A model generated the notes under the pieces. The model searched no databases. It saw only the letters and a program-made list of their open reading frames with translations, and was not told where the DNA came from. A stretch of DNA of 64,000 bases from Paragonimus skrjabini miyazakii. Lineage: Eukaryota; Platyhelminthes; Trematoda; Plagiorchiida; Troglotrematidae. The stretch is from the NCBI GenBank assembly GCA_014338405.1, contig JTDE01000226.1, positions 256,778 to 320,777 on the forward strand, written 5' to 3'. A program made the translations under genes and the position numbers. Positions 55,666 to 64,000 of this stretch are shown here, piece after piece (within the stretch, counting starts at the first letter, position 1; each line of letters begins with the position of its first letter).

Positions 55666-56777
55666 TGTTCGTTAGCATTGGACTGTCCAGTTCTTCAACA
55701 TGATCAGGAACCTACGACCCTTTTGTAACGCTCCAGAATAATCTAACACCTTGTTCAAAAAGACACATGAGCGTTTCACTCGGTTGGTCGACCGCTAGAA
55801 TGGCTTCTACCTATTGCGTAAAATGGTCGCTCATTACCACTATATAGCAATTTCCTTACGGATTTGTTAGGAGTGGACCAAGAAAGTCCGTCTTTTTTTT
55901 ACTATGGCTTGCTGTATCACAGTGGATTGCTTTGGTGGCGCTTTTTCGTTGCTTCTCAATTCTGTTGGTGTTTAAGGTATGTCCGAATGAAACGGGTTAC
56001 ATTTTGCTGCATTGTGGGTCAATATATTTTTCGTCAGGGCAAACCATACACACGCCTTCCCTCACTCCGTGTCGTCACCAACGTGTGTTCCTCTATCTCC
56101 ACAAACGTCATCTTGAAATTACGTCCCGCCAAAAAGGACTCAGATATATCACCTATCTGGGCATTTTATTGTTGACTGGTCAACATCTTATTGCCAGCAA
56201 CAACTGTGGTCGACATGCCCAATGTACCAATATATTGTGGACTAGTAGCCGTACACTGTTTGATTTGACTGAACACCATTTTCACGTCTTCAATACAAAG
56301 GAACCATTTCCATTTACTCAGCGGTTAGAACAAAGGGGATGTTCTCAGAGAAATTTGACAAGGAGATTTGAACAGCAACCGACCACTTCGAGAAATGACA
56401 CCAATTAACGCCTTGATTTTCTAGTAAAAAAATTTCCGGAAGATTGTCAGTCCTTGGCAATGTTTAAATATTTCTCTGCCTCACTGTGTCCGGATCAGAT
56501 GACTGTATTGCAGTTTCACACTTCTCAAATGAAGGTTGGCAACATTCTACATGTTACGACAACGGTTTTCACTTTGGTCAATTTAATTTCTTGCATCTCA
56601 AATTTGAGCTGGCATCACCGATATGTAGTAGTAGTAGTAGTAAATTTAATCATTTTACTTGTTTCGGCACATAATCGTTTCCTCCTGATTTCCTACTATG
56701 TGAAATAAAAGACATCCAAAGGTTTCTGTAACGTTGCGAAGGCAGTTTCTTCCCCTGTCTTTTCGTGTCAATTGTAG
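55666..56777. other. Unassigned DNA with overlapping long frames
   Basis: Two plus-strand frames overlap here (55864-56175, 103 codons; 55932-56408, 158 codons), and a third runs 56454-56708. I recognise no domain and cannot say which frame, if any, is coded. The 158-codon frame is the longest in the area and deserves a protein search. Confidence 0.35.
56626..56642. repeat. (TAG)n microsatellite
   Basis: Five to six TAG units in a row, followed by an AT-rich stretch. Confidence 0.9.
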
Positions 56778-56951
56778 TTTCTATCGGCCAGAGCATATGT
56801 CTAAGAAGGGTATTGTTTTGTTTTCGTCCAGTCGTGGCATCAAGAACGCGTCAGTTCAACTCTTTGAAGTCAACACAGAAGCGGTACTTCCCATCAGCCA
56901 CAGTGGAACCCAAATAGTTCAGCTCACTGATACATTACTTAATGCTTTAAA
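56778..56951 (+). CDS. Possible internal exon, unidentified gene
   Basis: A 174-bp segment open in one frame lies between a splice-acceptor-like CGTGTCAATTGTAG (ending 56777) and a strong donor AAA/GTGAGTAT (56952). It encodes FYRPEHMSKKGIVLFSSSRG, IKNASVQLFEVNTEAV, LPISHSGTQIVQLTDTLLNA. The length is a multiple of three. Composition and the matching splice signals favour a real exon. I do not recognise the protein, and no neighbouring exon was confirmed. Confidence 0.4.
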
Positions 56952-58331
56952 GTGAGTATCTTTGTAGGGATTTTATAATACCCCCAGGTACTCGGTATTG
57001 CTTTCCTGTGGTGAAATTTCAGAATATTACCACTGCATATTAACACGTTCTCTTTTTTGGTCCTACGTTTTCCTTCAGTCAGCGCAGCATTTTTTCGTAT
57101 TGTTGGGCGGTAACTGCGTGGTCTACTTTGCCAGAACCGACCTGAATTTCAACAATCTAAATTTGTAATTTATAACCTAGGTCTAAGTACCTGACTAGAG
57201 TACTAGTACATCTACTTTGCTTGTGATTTGTGCTAAAGCCCCTGAAATCTTTTGGTCTCCCTCGATCAGTACCTGCCTTCGTGGTGCGCTCCCAACGCCA
57301 TTTAAAAATACTGAAAAACGAACACTTGTTACGGTGATTGAGCCCCACCTCGTCACGTATGAAAGAGCGATCGTGTTAAGCCCATCTACGCGTTCTTGTT
57401 GCTCTCTGTCTGATTTGTTCAGGATTCACTTTCAAACGCCCTGTTGTTCTTGTTAATTGCTTGATTTTCCTCTCTACAATGCTGACTTTCAACCTTCTGA
57501 CTTCCGTCTGTATTAGTAGACCGTAGAAAAGTCCGCCAATCAGATGCAGACTTGTGACTACACATAACTCCATCATCCATATCCTCTTCTGGAATCTCGG
57601 CTACACGCTTAACATGAATCGTTCTCTCATTACTCTTATACACCTTCTCATCCACTTCAGGTTGAACCGATGTCAACTGCTGCGCAAGGTGCTTCGGTAA
57701 TAATGGACCAATGAGAGACTGAATATAAAAATTTCGGCACCGTAAAAATGGACGATAGTGGTTTCTGGTCACCGGTTTGTCACCGCGATTTTCGTCTGCT
57801 TATTCAAAACATACACGACTTTGGCCCATCGGATGAGTGGTGGCTCAAGCTCTGTCAGTTCAAGTGCATAACCTTTCAGTCCATTATACATTACAAACAC
57901 TTTAAATCTTAACAATCGGTCCCCCAGGTCTCCATCTACGAGTCACTTGACCACCGTAGCTTCATTGTGTTCTGTTCAGGCCATGGTACCAATATGGTAA
58001 AAATACGGTCACTAAAACAAGGTGCATGTTGTCAAGTTCGTATGACACATGCCGCCGACTGTACACTCACGAGTTTGGACCGGAATGCTAACGCATAACA
58101 TAACGAAACTCTCAGTTGAGCGTCATGGGTACTTTATAAGATAGGGTCGGACTCCTCGGTGCGAGGTCAGCAAACGATTAGCGGAGAGTTATAGCCAGCT
58201 ACTCGAGCAAGCCGGTACCTCAGCGAAGTGACAAATCAGAATGGTGCTTAGGCGCAGCACTGAATACGTTTTAATGAACATCTGAGTCACACAAGTTATC
58301 AAAACACGTGAGCAGTTGAATCAAGAGACAA
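56952..58331. other. Unassigned DNA with a minus-strand frame
   Basis: A 117-codon minus frame (57772-57419) contains acidic and basic segments (VKRVAEIPEEDMDDGVM). Upstream on the same strand, in another frame, LELTELEPPLIRWAKVVYVL (about 57860-57800) looks protein-like. Together they might be a decayed coding region, perhaps a retroelement Pol end, but I recognise no domain. Confidence 0.3.
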
Positions 58332-58643
58332 GTGGCGCCAAATTTGCCAACAGAAACGCTGAAGCGTTGGAACCCACAGGGTTCTTTTGTTTCGATACCG
58401 TTTCCCGATTACAAAATAGCCCGTGGAGATCGAATAAAACTGAGACTGTTCAGTGCCAGCAATTCTGTCATTTTTACTTTGGGTAGCATTGAGTTTTCAG
58501 TACATATGAGATGCCAGATACATGGATATGCCTACAATGAGGTTTTATTACATCAAGTTGGACTTTTAGTAGAACCAAGGTCTTTGTTCGTTATACAAAG
58601 AACGGCCAATAACGACTGCATTGTCCCGAGACCAAGAAGATAG
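58332..58643 (+). CDS. Possible exon, unidentified gene
   Basis: This is a 103-codon open segment without its own ATG near the start (it opens at GTG). It encodes NPQGSFVSIPFPDYKIARGD, RIKLRLFSASNSVIFTLGSI and later HGYAYNEVLLHQVGLLVEP. The pattern of alternating hydrophobics suggests a beta-rich fold, but no family is recognised. The next frame (58647-58829) contains an acceptor-like GGTTTGTAG at about 58718. This is weak evidence for coding; chance cannot be excluded. Confidence 0.25.
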   Translation: MAPNLPTETLKRWNPQGSFVSIPFPDYKIARGDRIKLRLFSASNSVIFTLGSIEFSVHMRCQIHGYAYNEVLLHQVGLLVEPRSLFVIQRTANNDCIVPRPRR

Positions 58644-59549
58644 TTTATGGCAACCGATTCACTGATATTTTTTGATACGATTGAATGGCACACGCAGTAT
58701 TGCCTAGTGGTTTGTAGACAACCAACAATCATCAGCAGAAGAGATTCCAATCTGCCACTCACTCTGAATTTGGAGTATAGTCCTGATTCATTAGGTAGTG
58801 ATGGTGGGTCACTAACAGATACTATGTAGGAAAAACAAAGATGGTCTGGTGCGAATTAGTCAACTTTACTCTACACAACCTTAGATGCACATGGTGAGAA
58901 GCGCTCAGGTAAAACGGAAGTTGGTGTACACTGATGTATATAATGATCCTAAAACTGATCGATGGGCGTATCGAAACAAGGCCTCAAATTAACTGAGACG
59001 CAGATGAAGTTTACCGTCTATATTGCATTTTTAACACATGCTATGTTCGGGTCATTTTTGATTTGAAGTTAGTGCGCGCAACGCTTGTCTATTCAGTACG
59101 AAATTTCAAAATGACCTCAATAAGTGGTTCAGTAAAATACAAAACAAAATGCAGCCTGCTTTGACAGTTGGAAGTGTGTATAGAAAAAAAGTTGCACTCG
59201 TTATGTTTGGGTTAAAATTAACTCGGACATACTCCAAAGCACATTTACTCCGAAATACCATCAGAACGGATAGAAGCATCACATGACATGAAATGGAGCG
59301 AAAAGTAGATGACCTTCACCTTCTATTCGTCGTGTGATACAGTAGTAAGAACATTTCTCTCGTTCAACGTAGTATGCTGCTACGTAATGATGATGTTACT
59401 GGTGGAGACAGCAGTACCCACAAGAATAATGATCGTCAATAGAGCAGATTCCGAGAGCACAAAATAAACAGCAACCACAGACGGTAATAGAGGGTTCGTT
59501 TATTCAGTAACTAAACCAATGATATACTGTCGCTGACATAGACAATAAA
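58644..59549. other. Unassigned intergenic DNA
   Basis: A 60-codon plus frame (58647-58829) is the only frame of note. Nothing is supported. Confidence 0.45.
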
Positions 59550-59893
59550 ATGGAGATATTCGCGTTGAAAAATGGTAAAATAAAATGGCATTCCTTCCCT
59601 AATGCGATTCGTGGCAGAACACTTCGGATAAATAGGATTACAATTACACCAAGCCCCATAAAGTTTACGGTATCACAAAGCAGAACCATCAAATCCATAT
59701 TAGAGGTATGCGTTCCTGAGCACATACCGAACGTTGCATTCATTATGTCAAAATTAAGAGGACACGTGTTTGGAGACAATTGGAGTTGCCTTGATGTTAC
59801 ACAACCACATGAAAACCTGGGGCTATTGATTTCTGTCGGTGTGCATAAGTCTAGCGATGAATCATCGTTTCATGGATGGAACGCAAATACTGC
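59550..59893 (+). CDS. Possible first or internal exon, unidentified gene
   Basis: An open frame from ATG 59550 encodes MEIFALKNGKIKWHSFPNAI, RGRTLRINRITITPSPIKFT and, at the end, DVTQPHENLGLLISVGVHKS. It ends in a donor-like ACTGC/GTGAGTCA at 59893. The opposite strand also has a 91-codon frame, hydrophobic throughout, which is more likely a shadow. No family is recognised. If it is real, the segment at 60336-60510 on the same strand might be a later exon. Confidence 0.25.
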
Positions 59894-60335
59894 GTGAGTC
59901 ATATTCCATGTAGTCTTTAGCGTTGTGCCAATACCATATTCCATGTAACAGTGTTAGATGACATAGTTAGGTTAGTATGCAGAATAGGAATTCCTACGCA
60001 TTGAAGGAGGGATAAACTCGTTGCAGCTCGGGATGTGTGAGATAGTTCGACGTGACTGTTACCACTGCTCTACAATCCTGGTCCCGAAAACACCGGTGAT
60101 GAGGGATAGATCATTTTCAGAGGTTGTTATCCTCTGTGAAATTATCTACTTAACAAGTATGGAATCACATTTTACATGGCATGACTAGAATACACATGAA
60201 ATATATGATGTTATACTAGTAAGAGAGCTGGTGACGGTTTTGAGAAGAATCACTGAATGTGAGTGATGTTAAACTTGACAGACGGTCTCAGACAACATAA
60301 TATAATGTATAATAGTTGTTCACATTATACTTCCA
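59894..60335. other. Unassigned DNA
   Basis: Possible intron between the two exon candidates; nothing else is seen. Confidence 0.35.
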
Positions 60336-60510
60336 GAGCAGAGTTAATCAAAAGGAAATTAGTAGAGATGGGTACGATGAGAAAAAACAAACCAGAGCTT
60401 TCTATCACCATTTTGATGGTGAAAGAATGAAGCGTTCTACTATCACAATTCGTCTGAAAAAACAAGAACTTGGTTTTAATGACCATTTCGCAAAAGGGTG
60501 CGCCCATTAG
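60336..60510 (+). CDS. Possible terminal exon, unidentified gene
   Basis: It follows a splice-acceptor-like ATTATACTTCCAG and encodes a basic segment: SRVNQKEISRDGYDEKKQTR, AFYHHFDGERMKRSTITIRL, KKQELGFNDHFAKGCAH, then TAG. A 76-codon minus frame overlaps. The function is unknown, and linkage to 59550-59893 is a guess based on strand and spacing. Confidence 0.22.
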
Positions 60511-61110
60511 TAGTAAAAGTTTGGGCGAAAGACAGCTGGTTGTCATCATCGTCATTCTACAACACGCTCGCCTAAGTTATCTAAAGAAGTCCATTTACTC
60601 TTGCTGCGACAGATGAAGCTTATTTATGTGAAGCGATGTATGATACAGTATTGCTATCAGACAGATAATGTGGTACTTTGTACGAAACTCAGTTGTCAAC
60701 CTTGAATCCATCAGACTCTGGCAGTATCAATCGTCTGTTACTTGCGATTGCGTACTTGATGGGCAAACATATACACTCCATATTTAACCTTCACATGTTA
60801 AAATCGCTTCTCGGTCTGTAACCCGAGGATATGCCCAGTGATATTCAGTAAGCAGACACAATAATTACTTGTCTACGAAGTACAGTGGGGGGTTGTAAAG
60901 AGGTTCTCTGCCCGTGAATAGTGTTCTTTATTCAATAATAAGTCGGTTGTCTATTTGCAAAATATAGTTCGATTTCAGTGATGATGACGCCTGACTAACA
61001 ATCAAGAGGCGGTAGATTCGAGTCACGGTTGCCTAGATCTGATCAGTCTGGCTATATTTAGCACATGTGACCTTATGTCACATGAGAGAAAGCAAATTGT
61101 GGGACTCGAT
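60511..61110. other. Unassigned DNA with a tRNA 3'-half-like motif
   Basis: At 60990-61035, GCCTGACTAACAATCAAGAG, then GCGGTAGATTCGAGTCACGG resembles an anticodon arm and T arm with a B box (GATTCGAGTC). No matching 5' half is evident. Confidence 0.35.
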
Positions 61111-61740
61111 CTATACTGCTACCTTGAAGTGACGGTCAGACTCGTATGATGTACCATTCAGGAGGGCTATGCTGACCAGGATTCCAGTCGCACCAGATAC
61201 AATCATGTCAGATAGGCCAAAGGGAGGTAGCCAGAGGAAAAACAGTCAAACTCATAGAGTTGTATTTCTCGCAGAGGTGCTTCGGTAGTGCGGTACGAAC
61301 TTACGCGGATACAGCAAAACTGTTTTCATAGCGGTGACATTGCTGTCTTCTGAATAAAAAGAGGTTAAAAAAGGTATCCTCAAACAAAAAAAGCACCCTG
61401 ATTGACCGCGACAACTGGCGTATTACTCAATATAGTCGAAAAACGTTCGGTATCATGCAAAAGTTTGTCATAACTTCGAATAAACCAGGTGCGTACAGCA
61501 CTGATCAGATTTAAACATCAATGTCTTATTCATTCACCGTCAATTGATCTGGACTCTTGAATTATTGACTCCCGCGACAGGAACCGCAAAACCTGTCTTC
61601 TGCTGTCTCACAGATCAGACTTTTGAGTCAGAGACTCGGAGTTGGGTCCCTAAAGTCCTTCCCTTCCACAATATAAACGATTGAGAAGTATCAGAAGTTA
61701 TCGTTCACATGACAGTAACACTAGTTATCCACCACCACCT
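61111..61740 (-). repeat. Interspersed repeat family C, copy 3
   Basis: Reverse complement of the 23620-24266 copy. On the minus strand it begins GATAACTTCTGATACTTC, then CCGAGTCTCTGACTCAAAAG, AATAAGACATTGATG, TTTGTTTGAGGATACCTTTT, TCAGCATAGCCC, and ends CAAGGTAGCAGTATAG. It lacks the LTR-like insert found in copy 1. Confidence 0.78.
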
Positions 61741-62243
61741 TCTGTTTAGCAAACTCATCGATTTTTAAATGTTGTTTTCCGTACGTTCAAGTGATGATTA
61801 TTCCATAAAGCTAGGATAACTGGTAAACATTATCGATTTCAATGCACGCGCTCACTGACAAGTTAGTCAGTGGGCTGTTTTCGTCCATATTCTTTCAAGT
61901 CTGGAACCCAAGGGAAGCTGTGTCGGAGACAGGAGCCCACGATTCTAGCAGCAATACTCACCTAGTGTTGTGATCCAAGAACGCGGATGGCACAAGGGTT
62001 ATTTATTCGACCAAGCAATACAGGGGTTAAGCATTGAAACAAAACCACTCATTTGCACGCGGTATTCAGCCTCAGACCGCCTCGGCTGCCGCAGACGTCA
62101 ATGCTCAGTTTCATTAAGTAGCAGGGACTCCTATAGGTGATACTGCACTCTGATTTTCCTTCCTGCACTTTTCCTGCGGCTTGTAGCATGTCAAAATATA
62201 TGCTCCGATCCTACTACTGAATAGCAGTTGTATGAGTAGTATG
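61741..62243. other. Unassigned DNA
   Basis: Nothing is recognised. It might include non-coding sequence 3' of the gypsy Pol tail on the minus strand. Confidence 0.45.
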
Positions 62244-62495
62244 TTACGCTCGCTCAACTCCACTGCACTCCTCCCCCCGCAAAGATTGTTCCAGCTGCAG
62301 CAAAAGCCGTTCAGGTTTCTTTCGCTCTCTTGACGCTCTGCGTATTGGCTTCGGGGACGTCGCTGCTCCTGGCGTACACTCTATTCTGCTCAGGGTATCG
62401 TACCATTTGCGAAGCTGGCTTCCGTGCACTCGATGTTCATTCCTATCATTCTTGATCAGATACACTGGACCACGGCGATCCACTACCACTACCAC
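62244..62495 (-). pseudogene. Ty3/gypsy-like Pol C-terminal tail
   Basis: The minus-strand frame reads VDRRGPVYLIKNDRNEHRVH, then GSQLRKWYDTLSR and RRASRERKKPERLLLQLE. This matches the end of Ty3/gypsy polyproteins after the integrase core: the GPV.LI block, R.VHGSQLRKW, and an arginine-rich RRS.RERKPP.RL tail. The integrase core is missing upstream; sequence above 62506 shows no match. The fragment is bounded by a 13-bp direct repeat (ACTCCACTGCACT at 62257-62269 and 62494-62506). It is a truncated remnant and not functional. Confidence 0.72.
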
Positions 62496-62506
62496 TCCAC
62501 TGCACT

Positions 62507-62984
62507 AAGTTTACCTCTAAATAACTGTTGACGCAAGCACTTCTTTCTGAAGAGTGTACAATTAGGCCGAAACTGTATCTCGGGATAAAGTTTGGGTAAG
62601 AACCACACTGAGCTAGAAAGCGGAACACTGTTAACACAACTGAACGCCAGTGAACAATTGCCTGTGCGTTGCCAGACTTAATACATCAGTTGAAGTATGC
62701 AAGAACATATCAGAAAAGCGCTCTCTATTTATTACATCAGCGTACACTCTAACGGACATAAGTTCACATGCCACTAAAACTGATATCTGTGATGTCCCCG
62801 TCAATCTTCTGAGGCGAACCAAACACTGACACGGTCATGCTAGCAAGTAGGAAGAATCCTCAACTTAGGTGGAAGCGGCTTGGTGGTATGTTCCTGTAAT
62901 ACAAGGAATTATGTGTCCAGGAATAATGCGCTGACAGTGGAGAAAGACTGCTACAGTAGAGAGAATCTAACAGTCTCTGAATTT
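62507..62984. other. Unassigned DNA
   Basis: Two 63-codon minus-strand frames have no recognised domain. Confidence 0.45.
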
Positions 62985-63480
62985 CTAATACCGCATTTCA
63001 ACATAGGAAAAATCATTGTGTTGCATGTACGTCTCAACTACTGACACAAATCGATCAATCATACAGCAGTCAGTTACGGGTGGTGCCATTAGATTAAAGA
63101 CTGGCGGACAGATGGAGCAATCACCCGAACTCACACCATGCTGTAGTGCTTGACCATTTTGTGTCGTCATTTGCACAGGGATCATACACTCGTACATAAA
63201 AGATAATTTGCTAACAGCTGAACTAGGAGAATGTAAAGAACGCGTACCACGAAGCATTGCAGAACAAATTACCCAGTTCAAGTCAAACGAGAGAACCTAA
63301 CGAAAACGGGGAACAAGTCGCAGCAGCTATTAAAGCTCGTCCGAAAGAGAGATGTACCCAAAGATCTATGCAGTTGTGACAGAGTTGAACACCCGTCGCA
63401 TCGACAAACATAATGGATAAGCGTCCCCGGATTCCACATGGCCCTGAACAGCGATCGACGAGCGCAAGCCAACTAAAGGC
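62985..63480 (-). pseudogene. LINE reverse transcriptase palm relic
   Basis: On the minus strand, LSIMFVDATG (about 63410) runs, with a frame change, into VFNSV, the F.D...AFDSV block with the first catalytic aspartate. The frame 63281-62985 then reads KLSFMYECMIPVQMTTQNG, HGVSSGDCSICPPVFNLMA. This corresponds to the RT segment L..LY....R...G....F....GV.QGC..SP.LFN, with R-QG changed to SSGD. Three frames are used, so it is decayed. The arrangement suits a CR1/RTE-like LINE. The preceding part of the RT is on the opposite strand at 63515-64000. Confidence 0.72.
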
Positions 63481-63514
63481 TTGCGCTAAGACTGTGAGCA
63501 TCAACTGGTTGAAC

Positions 63515-64000
63515 GATCGAGAGAGATGGAACGAACTGATTTATCTGGATATGACAGAAAGCCATCTTCCCTGATTCACCGTTAGGTCAGCCGTCGAATC
63601 GGTGCAAATGAAACTACACTCGGAAAGATGGTTCACCTAACATCGCCCAATCGCGTCGACTTGATAGGTGGACTCGGCAATGTCAGGAACAGTTCAGCTG
63701 GCCTCAGTTCGACTATATCAACGACCGGACCCGTATGTTCAGTTGGTACGTTCCAGACGACCTTTCAACAAAAATACAAGTGGCCATAGTGCACAAGCCA
63801 TAGAATAGGATCATGACACCTGGACCAGATCTCCCTCCTTCTCTCTTGAAGGATGGCGGGAAAAGGAGTCAAGATCAGAACTGATAAAACTACTTCAGGA
63901 GGGTTCGGAAACTAAAGTTACCTAGCCATTGGTTATCATCGAGACTTATTCACATTTTCAAAACAGGAGTCCGAAGTCTATGTGACAATCATAGAAGCAT
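63515..64000 (+). pseudogene. LINE linker and RT finger relic, runs off the window
   Basis: Plus-strand frames give SRRIGANETTL (63587), then RRLDRWTRQCQEQFSWPQFD (63652; the R..RW...F..QFSWP linker), then MTPGPDLPPSLLKDGG (63813; the .APG.D.LP..L.K.GG start of the RT fingers), then SHWLSSRLIHIFKTG and RSLCDNHRSI (63915-63993; family W....I.PIFKKG.R..C.NHRGI). Several frame changes and stops occur. The element continues past the right edge. In element order this piece comes just before the RT palm fragment at 62985-63480, which lies beside it on the other strand. Confidence 0.8.

Noticed and set aside
60990..61035. tRNA gene
   Set aside because: Only a T-arm/B-box-like 3' half is visible. 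No acceptor or D arm can be paired with it.
1..64000. CRISPR array, bacterial operons, prophage or rRNA
   Set aside because: No regularly spaced direct repeats, no ribosome-binding-site/ORF runs and no rRNA-like blocks were seen. The content is that of an animal genome.

Overview
The window looks like repeat-rich intergenic DNA from a flatworm, most likely a trematode with a large genome. The GC content is moderate and there are no bacterial operons or long intact genes. Nearly everything recognisable is decayed retroelement: RTE-like and other LINE fragments, Penelope-like elements with GIY-YIG endonuclease domains, Ty3/gypsy Pol fragments, solo LTRs and tRNA-headed SINEs. The phylum call rests on this mix plus tRNA-like/hammerhead repeats of the general kind known from schistosomes (Sm-alpha). 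It is an inference, not a species identification. Layout from left to right: a tRNA-headed SINE (3.66 kb); an RTE endonuclease and linker relic (7.6-8.6 kb); a diverged hammerhead element (8.9-9.3 kb); a solo LTR with a perfect CTTAA target duplication (15.78-16.19 kb); an RTE 3' end on the minus strand (16.85-17.98 kb) beside a second SINE (18.1 kb); repeat family C twice (19.1-20.0 kb with an LTR-like insert, and 23.6-24.3 kb); hammerhead-element units (24.9-25.3 kb) abutting a gypsy RNase H relic (25.4-25.9 kb); two possible unidentified exons (30.05-30.45 kb plus strand, 31.4-31.7 kb minus strand); repeat family D (1.5 kb and 31.9 kb); a full hammerhead element (32.3-32.7 kb); an RTE reverse transcriptase relic (32.7-33.1 kb); an RTE 3' half with its 3' UTR broken by a solo LTR (34.25-36.3 kb); a Penelope-like element with a hammerhead-like motif downstream (38.0-39.5 kb, with a 100-N gap); a hammerhead element (44.2-44.5 kb); a second 100-N gap (49.74 kb); a second Penelope relic on the minus strand with an inverted terminal-repeat match (51.6-53.0 kb); a 173-bp inverted-repeat pair enclosing a SINE (54.2-55.3 kb) followed directly by a well preserved hammerhead element (55.36-55.67 kb); a few possible single exons (56.8-60.5 kb); repeat C again (61.1-61.7 kb); a gypsy Pol tail (62.2-62.5 kb); and LINE fragments in opposite orientations at the right edge (63.0-64.0 kb), arranged as expected for a twin-primed 5' inversion. 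The most notable system is a five-locus family of about 350 bp that joins a tRNA-like pol III-type head to a minimal type I hammerhead ribozyme. At 32.46-32.51 kb and 55.53-55.57 kb the catalytic core and all three stems are intact. The locus at 25 kb carries two units head to tail. A separate, weaker hammerhead motif lies about 90 bp beyond the Penelope GIY-YIG ORF, where Penelope terminal repeats are known to carry such ribozymes. No host gene could be named with confidence. Coordinates of repeat edges were found by eye and may be off by tens of bases.
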